A DNA stretch of 64,000 nucleotides from Dryomyza anilis. Taxonomy: Eukaryota; Arthropoda; Insecta; Diptera; Dryomyzidae. Both the position numbers and the translations under genes were made by a program. The notes under the pieces were generated by a model. That model was not told the origin of the DNA, did no database searches, and saw only the letters and a list, made by a program, of their open reading frames with translations. The stretch lies in contig OX638135.1 in the NCBI GenBank assembly GCA_951804985.1, forward strand, positions 11,322,058-11,386,057. The letters run 5' to 3'. This document shows, piece after piece, positions 1-11,601 of the stretch (the first letter of the stretch is position 1; each line of letters starts with the position of its first letter).

Positions 1-674
1 AATTTTGAAGACCATGTAGCATGGTCTTCCAATAATCGCACAGTGTTTTCAAACGCTCTTAAATCGGGTCAAATTTACTATTGTCGGAACCACTCAACCG
101 ATTTTAAAAATTTAAAATGTCTTGTACTATCTTTAATAGTTATGGAGATAAAAATCAGTAAAGTTGAACATTTTTTCATGAAAAATCTTTCAAAAATTGT
201 AAAAAATCCAAAAATTATAATCTACAAAATATCAAACAATCTCGAGGTGGTTTTTTATTTTAAGCGTTTTTTTTAAGTTTCAAGAAATGCATTTTTACAT
301 TTTAAATTGAAATAAGTTCCCCTTTTAAAAACGCCATTTTTGGCATGATAGGAGCGCATATTGGTACAAGATTTTGATATTGAAATTAGCTAAAGCAATT
401 TTATTTAACATACATTCAAATATTATGGTGCTGTTTTCATTTTAAGCGTTTTGTTTTTATTTTAAAATATATGCAATTTTAGTAATTATAAAAATATATG
501 ACTTTTTATCGGTTTGTTATATTATTGATTATATTATATGGAAATGTAAAAAATAATAAGATTTTAATATGTTATATTAAAACAAAAAAAAAAAAAATGC
601 GGCGAATTCAAATTGTGCGCTAACTTCTCAAATTGTGGGATAACTCCAATTCGCCGCGATGCGCTATCTTCACA
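1..674. other. AT-rich spacer with repeat fragment and small hairpin
   Basis: No gene is visible. Bases about 100-245 resemble, in inverted orientation, the outer end of the inverted-repeat arm at 4905-4985. A small stem-loop lies at 599-657 (10-bp stem GCGGCGAATT/AATTCGCCGC). A short hairpin, GAAGACCAT/ATGGTCTTC, sits at 7-29. Confidence 0.5.
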
Positions 675-865
675 CCAGTCTATATATGTATAAATATGTA
701 AAGTAATGTCTTCAAAAATTAAAAAAAAAATCATGTTCCAGTCTATATCTTTAAAACTGATCAAAATATTTTCCCATGTAAGCAAATTTTCTTTAGATCC
801 CAATGTAAACTTTCCATAAACAAAAGAATTTTAAAAATCGGATATTTTTTGGATTTTTTCAATTA
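675..865. repeat. Third copy of the foldback arm sequence
   Basis: This stretch repeats 4745-4925 in the same orientation and 1510-1700 in inverted orientation; the shared core includes 'catgttccagtctatatc'. It is an isolated fragment of the inverted-repeat family that brackets the mariner at 2390-3688, cut on its right by a (TA)n tract. Confidence 0.75.
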
Positions 866-870
866 TATAT

Positions 871-934
<64 letters not shown>

Positions 935-987
935 ATATCTATATATATATCTATATATATATCTATATATATATCTATATATATATA

Positions 988-1046
<59 letters not shown>

Positions 1047-1071
1047 ATATATATCTATATATATATATATC

Positions 1072-1110
<39 letters not shown>

Positions 1111-1141
1111 CTATATATATATATCTATATATATATATATC

Positions 1142-1214
<73 letters not shown>
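866..1214. repeat. (TA)n microsatellite with TATC interruptions
   Basis: About 350 bp of almost pure TA dinucleotide, with regular CTA interruptions in the middle. It separates a foldback-arm fragment from an errantivirus 3' fragment. Open frames here encode only alternating Tyr/Ile and are not genes. Confidence 0.95.
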
Positions 1215-1508
<294 letters not shown>

Positions 1509-2280
1509 ATTGAAAAAATCCAAAAATTATCTTATTTTTAAAATTCTTTTGTTTATGGAAAGCTTACATTGGGAGCTAACGAAAATTTGCTTACATGGGA
1601 AAAATATTTTGATCAGTTTTAAAGATATAGACTGGAACATGATTTTTTTTTAATTGTTGAAGACATTACTTTACATATTTAAACATATATTGTACATTTT
1701 ATGATAAAATTAAAATATTTGTATAGGACTTTTATAAACAATTAATACATAAATCTTTAACTTAAAACCGCTTTTAAATATCTCAAGTGGTTTAGTAAAT
1801 ATAAAATTGTAAATTCGAAATATTTTTTTTTTAATTTTTTTCTTCTTTTTGGAAAACTGGACTTTTACGCAAATCTCCGTAGGTATTTTTTTTTCTTCAG
1901 TAACATGAACTTTTGTTATATTTTTTAATAGATAACATTACTGAGAATCTTTTAAATGATAAAACTTATCCAAAATATATTTAACCAATCTGGCAACACT
2001 GGTCAAAGTTCAAGTTTTTAATTTTTTTTTTTTAATTTGACCCCCTGCAGAAAAGTTTTCAAAGTCGAAAGTCAAATTACTGATTTTATATTTTGCCCGG
2101 CGAAGTATATGTGCAGGGCAGCATTTTTTCCAAAAATACTCATTTTTTGAAGGGATTTAGATTGAACCCGGTATATCTCACTTCATAATAAATATATTCC
2201 TAAAAATGTTTTAATAAAGCATAAGTACATAAAACTATTGTATATTAGGTAAAAGTTTCATGATGACAAGGTTAATACTT
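1509..2280. repeat. Left arm of long inverted-repeat (foldback) block
   Basis: This is the inverted complement of 3975-4925. Shared landmarks include 'gatcagttttaaagatatag', 'gataacattactgagaatc' and 'gaccccctgcag'. No coding capacity is seen. The arms are imperfect and AT-rich. The enclosed core carries a mariner insertion and a smaller hairpin. The superfamily is unknown. Confidence 0.75.
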
Positions 2281-2389
2281 ATTTAGAATTTTAACTTTTT
2301 GTTTCTAAATTTTTTTATTTTTATTTTTGTTCTTTTTCAAAAAAATTGTTCACAAATTAAATACAGATTGTCTTTATATGAGCCACATA
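2281..2389. other. Short core spacer left of mariner, with TA target site
   Basis: AT-rich sequence without features, except that its last two bases (TA, 2388-2389) form one half of the TA target duplication of the mariner element. Confidence 0.5.
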
Positions 2390-3688
2390 AGGACTGCGTC
2401 GAATAAAATTGTCCGTTACATATCTTCCCATAATGTGCTATTGCAAGATTCAAATTAAAAAAAAATTGATCATAGTAGCTCTGAATTAAATGGCAGAAAA
2501 TAATTTGTGTCAGTTATAGTCAATACAAAATTTATTTAACGCGAAAATGGCAAACGAAGTAGAAGTGCGAGATAATATAATTAAAATTTTTCAAAAACAA
2601 CCTAGTTGGTCTTTTAAAAAAATTGCCAAGAAGGTAGGGGCTAACCCTAAGACAATTTTTCGCGTTATCAACCTCTTTAAGGAAGACCTGAGTATTGATC
2701 GGAAGAAAGGTTCTGGTAAAGAAAAAGGCCCACATGATCGTGAAAAGTCGAAGAAAGTTGTGAATATTTTAAAGAAAGATCCAAGCATATCCGAAAGGAA
2801 ATTGGCGAGAAAGGGGGATTGCTCAGAATCTTTCGTGCGCAGGACTAAGTAAGAAGCTGGGCTGAAGACGTACAAGGTCCAAAATGTTCCGGATAGAAAT
2901 GCCGTCAAGAATGAAACCGCAAAACAACGAGCTAAAAAGCTGAACCAAGATTTTTTTAAAAAATTCGATTGTTGCATAATGGACGACGAAACTTATGTTT
3001 TAGCGGACTTTTCTCAGCTACCTGGGCAGGAATTTTATACAGCCGATTCTCGAGGAAATGTCGCTGAAATATTCAAATAAAAAAAAATGACAAAATTCCT
3101 AAAGAAATTCCTTGTTTGGCAGGCAATTTGCAGTTGTGGAAAAAGGAGCAGCTCATTCGTGACATCGGATACAATTAATAGCGAAGTATATGTGAAGGAA
3201 TGCTTGCAAAAGATATTGCTTCCATTTTTACGCCAACATAAACTGTCCACATTGTTTTGGCCTGACCTCGCTTCATGTCACTACAGCAAAACGGCCTTAG
3301 AGTGGATCCAACAATGCAGTGATTTTGGTGCCTAGAGAAGCCAATTCACCAAACTGTCCAGAACTCAGGCCGATTGAGAGATACTGGGCTTTAGTAAAAA
3401 GGGAGATGAAGACAACAAAAAAAGTGGCCAAAGACCTTCAAGACTTTAAAAGAAAGTGGTCTTCAGCAGCTGTGAGAGTGTCGGACACTGCCATTACAAC
3501 ATTAATGGAAAGGGTTCCGGAAAAATTAAAACTTTTTATTAAAACATATTAATTTCTGGTTTTTTATATTTTTTTTTTTAATCTAAAAATAATTTGCAAA
3601 ATAAAATATTTTATTCTATAAAAATTCGATTACTAGATTTCTAGATTTTTTCATTTTTGTAGCGGGCAATTTTATTCGACGCAGTCCT
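2390..3688 (+). mobile_element. Tc1/mariner element, DD37E type, TA target duplication
   Basis: The ends are inverted repeats of about 28 bp beginning AGGACTGCGTCGAATAAAAT, with TA on both sides (2388-2389 and 3689-3690). The element is 1299 bp and encodes one transposase, now broken. A second copy lies at 24225-25458 with the same ends. Spacing of the last two catalytic residues in the aligned copies (37 residues between D and E) places it in the DD37E group of the IS630-Tc1-mariner superfamily. It sits in the core of an inverted-repeat block. Confidence 0.92.
2547..3552 (+). pseudogene. DD37E mariner transposase, frameshifted and interrupted
   Basis: The start at 2547 opens a 101-codon piece with the N-terminal paired-type helix-turn-helix (residues about 5-45, 'SWSFKKIAKKVGANPKTI'). 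A stop at about 2850 follows an inserted stretch that the other copy lacks. The frame then resumes with 'MDDETY' (first catalytic Asp, near 2983), breaks at a TAA near 3078, continues from 3087 with 'FWPDLASCHY' (second Asp), and shifts frame near 3315. The last piece (3319-3552) holds 'PELRPIERYW' with the catalytic Glu. At least three lesions make this copy inactive. The family cuts and pastes DNA at TA dinucleotides. Confidence 0.9.
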
Positions 3689-3690
3689 TA

Positions 3691-3828
3691 GATTTCTTTA
3701 AATCTCTTCTTTTCAATGATACCAAACACTTATATATTTATTTTACATATGTGTACATTAATTTTGAAGTATATGAAATTATTTTGTATTCGGTAAAAAA
3801 AATTCATGATTATAGCGATAACAAAGCG
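3691..3828. other. Core spacer right of mariner
   Basis: AT-rich sequence between the mariner and the core hairpin; nothing recognisable. Confidence 0.4.
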
Positions 3829-3970
3829 TTAGATATATTCAATCAAATACAATGTTAGTTTTGCTTAATTTCCCATACGAAATACAAAATTGCCTACACC
3901 AGAATCCAGTTTAGTATTTTGTATGGCAAATTAAGCAAAACTAACTTTGAATTTGATTGAACATATCTAA
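3829..3970. repeat. Long hairpin in core of foldback block
   Basis: The two halves ('caatgttagttttgcttaat' near 3850 and its complement near 3930-3950) form a stem of about 55 bp with a loop near 3895-3915. It is distinct from the outer arms at 1509-2280 and 3975-4925. No coding content. Confidence 0.75.
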
Positions 3971-3974
3971 ATAA

Positions 3975-4925
3975 CAGTTAACCCTATCATCATGAAACTT
4001 TTGCCGATTAAATACTAACTTTATATACTTCGAACTTATAAAAAATAATTTGGTAATATATACATTTTACAAGTAGATATAACGGTTTCATGACAAGTTC
4101 TTTCAAAAAATTTAGATTTTCTGAAATAATGTTGTCATGCACATATACTTCGCAAAAAATAAGTAGGGGTCAAAAATACGTACAAATAACCTTAAATAGT
4201 CCTTAAACTGCTTACTTAAAATTTGACTTTCGACTTTGACTTTGCAGGGGGTCAAATTAAAAAAAAAAATTAAAAACTTGTACTTTGACCAGTGTTGGTT
4301 AAATATATTTTGGATAAGTTTTATCATTTAAAAGATTCTCAGTAATGTTATCTATCAAAAAATTATAACAAAAGTACATGTTACAGAAGAAAAAAAAATA
4401 CTTTCGGAGATTACCGTAAAAGTCAAAGGACTTTCTCAGAATTGGATGAAATTTGTAAGTAAATATATTTTGGATAAGTTTTATCATTTAAAAGATTCTC
4501 AGTAATGTTATCTATCAAAAATATAACAAAAGTTCATGTTACTGAAGAAAAAAATACTTACGGAGATTACCGTAAAAGTCCAATTTTCCAAAAAGAAAGA
4601 AAAAATTAAAAAAAAAAATATTTCGACTTTACTATTTTATATTTACTAAACCACTTGAGATATTTAAAAACGGATTTAAATTAATGATTTATGTATTAAT
4701 TGTTTATAAAAGTCCTATACAAATATTTTAATTTTATCATAAAATGTACAATCTATGTATAAATATGTAAAGTAATGTCTTCAAAAATTAAAAAAAAATC
4801 ATGTTCCAGTCTATATCTTTAAAACTGATCAAAATATTTTCCCATGTAAGCAAATTTTCTTTAGATCCTTTCTTTCCATAAACAAAAGAATTTTAAAAAT
4901 CGGATAATTTTTGGATTTTTTACAA
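3975..4925. repeat. Right arm of long inverted-repeat block, with internal duplication
   Basis: Inverted complement of 1509-2280. It is longer because a segment is tandemly duplicated: about 4297-4426 recurs at about 4458-4581 (starting 'aaatatattttggataag'). The outer part also recurs at 675-865. No coding content. Confidence 0.75.
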
Positions 4926-5008
4926 TTTTTGAAAGAAAAAATGAAAAAATGTTCAACTTTACTGATTAACTATTAAAGACACAAACTTCAGTTTCAAAAC
5001 TAAATATA

Positions 5009-5080
<72 letters not shown>

Positions 5081-5085
5081 TTTAT
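4926..5085. repeat. AT-rich end, (TA)n and poly-T tract
   Basis: About 80 bp of arm-end sequence, whose inverted relative lies near 100-245, is followed by (TA)n from about 5005 to 5062 and a T-run to about 5085. This mirrors the (TA)n at 1369-1508 on the other side of the foldback block. Confidence 0.7.
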
Positions 5086-5353
5086 TATTTTTTATTACTA
5101 AATTATTGTTTTTATTATGTCTTGTGTTTCTTTTTGTGTTAACTTTGGTATACCATAATGTTGCAATTTACGTATTTAATTCTCAACGCTTGGCTAATTG
5201 GTTTTATATTGTTACTTTTATGGGTTCTATCTTAGGGTAATATTATAATATTTTTAGTTTTAACGTCATACACTATTTGTGATATGCCTTTAACAAATTA
5301 TTATGAATTTTCTTATCCTTGTTTTTAACCAATATTGTCGTGGTCACTATACA

Positions 5354-5356
<3 letters not shown>
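5086..5356 (-). mobile_element. Errantivirus fragment: integrase C-terminus and downstream region
   Basis: On the minus strand the outer part (about 5245-5356) encodes the extreme C-terminus of an integrase ending 'NNLLKAY', matching the end of the frame at 38985-40112. The rest matches the noncoding sequence after that stop and the fragment at 1215-1368. It is cut by (TA)n at 5357. Confidence 0.75.

Positions 5357-5446
<90 letters not shown>
5357..5446. repeat. (TA)n microsatellite abutting X1
   Basis: About 90 bp of pure TA repeat. It stands where the 8-bp target duplication of X1 would be expected, so the left flank of X1 does not match its right flank. Confidence 0.95.
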
Positions 5447-5449
<3 letters not shown>

Positions 5450-7730
5450 GGTGATTCAAAATTGGATCGAATTTTTATTTTACCACGAAATCGCTCACCA
5501 TACGATCAGAAAAGTTAAAATATACACACACGTGCCTTTTTCCAAAATCGATTGATGTTTAGAGGTCGTGCACTTGGATTTTCTGCTTTCGGCGATTTGA
5601 AAAACGTAAGTTGGCTTCATGGGAAAAGTTGAATATCTCCCAAAGTTTAAGGAGTAAATTCACAAAATTTTTGGAGAAGTGATCTAATATAATGTAGTTT
5701 CTAAAACTGTTGATAACATTTTATAACATCGACTTTTTAATACACAAACTAATTTTAAATTCATGAATTAATTTCAGTTAATAAAAAAATTCCGCTAATC
5801 AGTTTGTATCCGCTACACCCAATAATTGTTGCTTAGATATCCAATGTATCTAATAAATATAATTTAACCGCGGGCCTAGGCAATATATAGCGGTAAATAT
5901 CGTCATCATTCAGAAATTCGTATATAACGCAAGTTTTCAGAGATTGATTTACTTATACCTTTAGTATTTGGAGTAGGATGTCTTAAATTTTATATATCGT
6001 GCAAAGAAAACGTCTGAAAATATTCACAAAAAAGTATAAACTACATAATTGGTAAAGTTGTACCGAACTTATAGGTGATTATATTGTCAAAAAATTATTT
6101 TTATTTTTTATTATTTTTATACATTTAATTACTCAACAGAACCAAAATAAAATTCAATAATTCTATAAAAAAAATTCTATAAATTATATACTCAACAAAA
6201 CGAGAAATAAAAAAAGGACTCTATCAACAACGCATATTTTAAAATGTAGTAAATAAAGAAAAAAAGTTTCTAATTTTAGTTTGGGCAATGCTCTTGATAA
6301 CCATATATCGCTTTCTTATTTGTCATTTGATCCGAAATTCTAAAAAAATCATAAAAGTCATAAAATAAAAAAATCGAGTTTTTTTGTATATTAAAATTAG
6401 TTTTCGTGATACTATTAAATCAACAGTACATACATTTTGTTGCAATTATAATTTGACAAGACATCGAGTAAATGTAACATTATACAATTTTTACATTAAC
6501 GATACAGCATGTTGAATCAAACATATAATCCATGTTCAGTTAAAAAATTTTACTATTCATAATTAACATTATGAAAAATAATAATAATAATTAAATTCAT
6601 GTACCTTTTTAATATCTAACAATATCAGCGTTACCGATAATCAAAAAATAATGTCCAACTTAAGATAGTAGTCGATTTTGACATAAATTTATATGGAAGA
6701 TTTGTCAAAAAGACGACTATTTGTTATAGCTGAACATTATTGTTTGAGTAGCGCTCTATGAATCTGTCTGAAAAGAAAACAACATGAAATCCGTTTAATT
6801 TCTTTTTAAATTTATATATATTTTTTTTGATATTTTTTTCCTGAGTGTAGTGGGTAAAACGGCTTAAAATTAGAAATTTTCCTAAGTATGTTACTTAATA
6901 GGAAAAAATTGAGTATGCAGTCAAAATCAGCATACACGATTTATATTACATTGAAGTTTGGAATATCTCCATACGAATATTTTTTCTTGTTTCTTGAGTA
7001 AAGTGTTATTGAATTAATAAATATTGAATAATCGACTCTGATTTGGGTGTTTCCTAAATAAATGTAATAAAATATATTTTATTAAATCGGTAATAAATAA
7101 AATATTTCACTATCGTACAATTATATATATGATCTGTTGAGTACATATTTTTAAATTAAAAATGTATGAACAAATTTCATTTTTAACTATATAATATAAA
7201 ACTACGGTATACCTTCCAATACTATAGTTATAAATAATTCAATCTCTGAAAACGAGCGTTTTATACGAATTTCTGAATGTAACTGATCTGTACCGCTACA
7301 TTTTACCTAGGCCCGCGATTAAATTATATTTATTAGATACATTGGATATCTAAGAAACAATTATTGGGTGTAGCGGATACAAACTGATTAGCGGAATTTT
7401 TTTATTAACTGAAATTAATTCATGAATTTATAATTAGTTCCTGTATTAATATATCGATGTTCAAAATTTTTAACAACAGTTTTGGAAACTGCATTATATT
7501 GGAGAACTTTTCCCAAAATTATGTGAATTTATTCCTTAAACTTTGGGAGGTATTCAACTTTTCCCATGAAGCCAAGTTACGTTTTTCAGATCGCCAAAAA
7601 CAGAAAATCCAAGTGCGCGACCTCTAAACATCAATCGATTTTGGAAAAAAAGGCACGTGTGTGTCTTTTTCAACTTTTATGATATTCTGGCCAGCGATCC
7701 CGATGACTTTATTTTTTTTGCATCACCCTA
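5447..7730 (+). mobile_element. hAT-like foldback element X, copy 1
   Basis: The left end is TAGGGTGATTC and the right end is GCATCACCCTA. The inverted repeats are very long and imperfect (at least 550 bp clearly paired, diverged pairing beyond) and meet a short centre. No transposase frame is present, so it is non-autonomous. The hAT assignment rests on the TAGGG-type end and on the 8-bp duplication seen around X3. The right flank ATGAGAGT matches that of X3 and X2; the left flank is (TA)n, so this copy looks recombinant. It lacks the nested CAC-ended element found in X2 and X3 and gives the empty site near 6392. Confidence 0.75.
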
Positions 7731-8173
7731 ATGAGAGTGTCAAAATTCAATTTTATAAAAATCCTTAACATACACGTTAACACGGCCACGATCATTTTTG
7801 TGAGCAGAAAATTTCCGGAACACTCAATAAATTTGTTGTATTTTTTATGTGTTAGAATTATAAAAAGAAAAACCGATTATTTTTAATCTTATTTTTTTTT
7901 TGTATTTTTAGTATATGTCATTTAAATAAAATAGTGCAAATTTTTGTTCAATCAAATTTATGTTCGTATTTTATATTTTAAATAGACATATTATTGATAG
8001 AAGCGCCGCATGCATATTTCTTAAAAAATAAAATGTTTTAGTAAAAAATTCATTAGACATTATTTGTTTTAATTATGGCTGTGCGATTAATCAATTAATT
8101 TATTAATAAGTATCCTGATTAATTGATTAATCAATTAATCGGAAACCCTAATTAATTGATTATTCAGAATTTT
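7731..8173. repeat. Segment S1, right-hand flank of element X
   Basis: Inverted and nearly identical to 27406-27849. It starts with the target-duplication half ATGAGAGT. The far end (8080-8165) is a run of ATTAATC/GATTAAT words similar to 20728-20885. No coding content is recognised. Confidence 0.8.
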
Positions 8174-8850
8174 TATACCCTACACTAAGAGTGAAAGGGT
8201 ATATTCAGTTTGGTACGCCGTTTGTAACACTCAGAAGGAAACATATCCGGTATGGAAAAAGTAAATATATTCTTGATCAGCATGACCTCCTGAGTCGATT
8301 TAGCGATGTCTGTCCGTCTGTCTGTCTGTCTGTATGTCCGTCTGTTGAAATCCCTACTACTTTTAAAATTGAAGAGCTAGATAAATGAAACTTATAACTT
8401 AGATTACTAATATACCTACGCTGTATGGCGAGATCGGTCCTTTGTGACCTATGATCCGACCACTTATGTTCAAATACCTCATATAAAATGTTCATATAAA
8501 GATCAATTTTTATGTATACGTGCTTAGAACTTTTTTGGTCAAATATATATTGATATCATGCTCAAATACATGATAATAATGTTTTCCGGCGAAAAGACTT
8601 GTGGTTCACAAAAAAAAAAAATCGAAATTCGGTACAACTACCCATTTGTAAATATGGGGATCAAATGAATGGGAATTCTTCAGCGATTGAATGTTTGTAT
8701 TTATTTTCACAATTCGTATACCCTGGTGACCTATATATCACTTTGAATGGTAACCACACATATGTGTAGGGTATTTATAGTCGGCTTAGACCGACTATAA
8801 TTTTGATAATCCTAACTATCATAATTACACCTACTTTAAAATTTCCCATG
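8174..8850 (+). mobile_element. DINE-1-like repeat, family A, 3' end lost
   Basis: The 5' end is the subterminal inverted repeat TATACCCT...AGGGTATA. Next come a conserved block, a GTCT/GTCC microsatellite (about 8306-8345), a second conserved block, a short palindrome at the ACACATATGTGT site (about 8756) and the 3' hairpin TATAGTCGG...CCGACTATA (about 8775-8801). The usual last ~25 bp are missing; the copy is fused at 8850/8851 to an opposite-strand copy. The layout is that of INE-1/DINE-1, non-autonomous relatives of Helentrons. Confidence 0.7.
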
Positions 8851-9386
8851 CGTGTACGAATCTTGAAAATAACTACAAACTTTTCATCCCTGAAGAATTT
8901 TCTTTCATTTGATACCCATATTTACAAATGGGTAGGTGTACCTCATTTCTATTTTTTTTTGGGAACTACAAGTCGTTTCGTCGGAAAACATTATTTTCAT
9001 GTATTTGAGCATAATATCAATATATATTTGACCAAAAAACATTTCCTAAGCACGTATACAGTAAAATTTATGATGTAAATTTTATATGAGGAATTTGAAC
9101 ATAAGTGGTCGGTTCTCAGGTCACAATAGACCGATCATGCAACTTAGATATATAAGTAATCTAAATATAAAGTTTCATTGCTCTAGCTCTTCAACTTTTT
9201 CTGTAATCGTCATTTCAACAGACAGACAGAAGGACAGACAGACATCCTGACATCCCGCTAAATCGACTCAGGAGGTCATGCTGATCATGAATATATATAC
9301 TTTTCCATACCGGAGATGCTTTTTTCAGGGTGTTACAAACGGCGTACCAAACTGAATATACCCTTTCTCTCTTAGTGTAGGGTATA
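8851..9386 (-). mobile_element. DINE-1-like repeat, family A, truncated copy facing 8174-8850
   Basis: Minus-strand copy that keeps the 5' subterminal repeat (9353-9386) and GACA/GACG microsatellite (about 9220-9245) but has lost its 3' hairpin. It corresponds closely to 35041-35572, sharing the run of extra A/T in the first block, so it belongs to the duplicated S2 module. Confidence 0.7.
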
Positions 9387-10189
9387 AAAAAGGTGCACTC
9401 AACTAAATATCATTCGCTTCAAGTGTCAAAATCAAGCGAATCAACAGATCATGTGACGAATCGGCGAACGTATCCTAATCTATCATTTTTAAGGTTTTTT
9501 CTTATGATTTTTTATTTTTATGCTTCTGAGCTTTTGTTTATTGTGATTCTCCTGATTTTTTATTTTTTTATCCTTTAGTTTTTTTATCCGTTTATCTTAA
9601 ATTTTGAGTTTTTTTGTACTCCAACTAATAAATGAGTTAAACGTATGTCATTTCTTTTTCGTTCATAAAATCATATAAATGCAAATTCCAATTTATCGCA
9701 ATGTTCGGATTTTTATCAGTATTAAAAATTCTTAAACATTTAAAAACTTTAATTTAGTAGGACTAAACATAGCAAAATATAATGAGATGGTGTAACATAA
9801 TTTAATGGACCAAAAACAATAATGGTGCGTTTATATCTAATTTTTTCACTACGGCCATAACAAATAACATTTTTACTGCAACAAATTACATTTTATAAAT
9901 AGAAATATGATGCGCTTTTTAGACAGAGTATTATACATTATCCTTAAATGAAACTTGTAACGAGCAGTTATAAATACGTTTTTTTAAATTATATACTTTT
10001 AACTAAAATACCTGTTTGTATTAAAAATTTTAAATCAAATTACTTTTTATTAATTGTTGTTTAAAATATTTTGATTGTGAAAATATTTTAAAATAATTTA
10101 TTCTTGTACGAATCACAGCTTTGAGCACACGTCTCAAATAAAATTAAATAAATAGTTTTCTGTAATAAAATACATCTTTTATTGCGACG

Positions 10190-10770
10190 CAACGCGTTCG
10201 CTACAAACTGAAGATTTATGATTAGCACCAACCAGTTCATATTTGAACTGAAGTCTTTCAGTGTGTTAGTCGCATAATTCAGACATGATGTACTGTCCAC
10301 AATTTGCAGCAACACCCTACCTATAAGGCCCAGCACATAACATCCTATAAGAACAACACGTTTGACGATATGTTACTGCTACAGTTCTTGTAGATAGGGA
10401 AAACCCATGTATTTGCAGAAGCCTTGTACGAGAAGTGACCAAAGGTTAGAAGCCAAAGAGTGTGGTACAGTAAATTGGAAACCTACAAGAGGAAATTAAA
10501 AGTTGTCTTAATAAAACATTTGCACACTTACACGAAATCACAAGCGCCGACTTCAGCTCCATGCCGAGACTGGGCCCCTCGACAATTGAACAAGCGCGGT
10601 GGTAAAGAAGAGCGGCGTCACAAAGACCTCCACCATAGGTGAGAACGATTACAGCAGAAGCGACGTCATGCAGGCACGAAACACAAACTCTTCCTTAAGC
10701 GGCGCAACTATATGATTGTGTATCAGGAGTTATAGCGCAGCGAGCCCTTCCAAAACTCAAGATCTTCAGT
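10190..10770. other. GC-richer island in S2, unrecognised
   Basis: Clearly higher in GC than its surroundings and conserved in the inverted copy at about 33530-34250. Short open frames are shared by both copies (60 codons at 10460-10642; 82 codons on the minus strand at 10088-10336), and AATAAA-like signals lie at one edge. I do not recognise any product. It may be captured host sequence or part of an old element; the shared frames may simply reflect recent duplication. Confidence 0.4.
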
Positions 10771-11433
10771 AGTAATTTGAAAATTAGCTTCTATGTAAAT
10801 TTAACATCTACAAAACTCACCTAAAAATAAGCGCACCTTGTCATGCTGCACCTTTACACAGAGTTTACGCCGTCAGTAAACTCAGGCACTTGTGCAAGCA
10901 GCTCGTTGTTTGCTTTTTGGATATGGATATATAAACATATTTTTTAAGACCGTATTTTTATTTATAATTGAAAATTAACTCAATGAGACAGTGCCAAACT
11001 AATTTTCTATATTTTTGTTTGTAGTAAACAGTTGTTTGGAAATTTTAGGGTTTCTTTAAACCAAAATAAAAAAAAGTATTGCTACAAATAAAAAAAAAAA
11101 TACTTTTAAAAAAAAAGTATTAATTATAAGTAAAAATCGTACCAATATTAATATTAAAAAACATATTTAACTATAAATTTTAAATAATGTGAATTGTTGC
11201 TAATTTTATTTTCAAAATGTTTGAACCTTTAGACAAAAAATAGAAAAAAAACCGAAAAAATATTATTGGTCTGAATGGAGTTACCGTTTTTTAAACTATA
11301 AATAATATAAAATATAATAATATAAAAAGTATTTTATAACAACAAAAATTAGATATTAAGATAAAATAGTATCTGTTCTAAAAAAAGGCATTACTAAAAG
11401 CACGCAACATGATACTATTTTTTTCAACTCTGA

Positions 11434-11601
11434 GGCGCGATTCTGTAACTTATTAACGACAAATATCGATATCGTTAACTAACAACAATTGTGACATGTA
11501 GAAGCGATCGTCATGAAAAAATGTACATTTTAACGATATTTGTCGTTAAAAATAGTTAACGATATCGATTTTTGTCGTTAATAAGTTACAGAATCGCCCT
11601 A
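11434..11601. mobile_element. Small inverted-repeat MITE (ends GCGATTCTGTAAC)
   Basis: The two ends are inverted repeats of about 40 bp reading GCGATTCTGTAACTTATTAA inward, around a core of about 80 bp. The sister copy is at 31226-31400. There is no coding capacity. The superfamily and target duplication are not clear. Confidence 0.75.

Noticed and set aside
5447..7730. Element X as a Polinton/Maverick because of its long inverted repeats
   Set aside because: Far too short, no polymerase B, integrase or capsid genes, and an 8-bp rather than 6-bp duplication.
8306..8345. Regular GTCT/GTCC spacing suggestive of a CRISPR-like array
   Set aside because: The repeats are 4-bp microsatellite units without spacers, in a eukaryotic repeat element.
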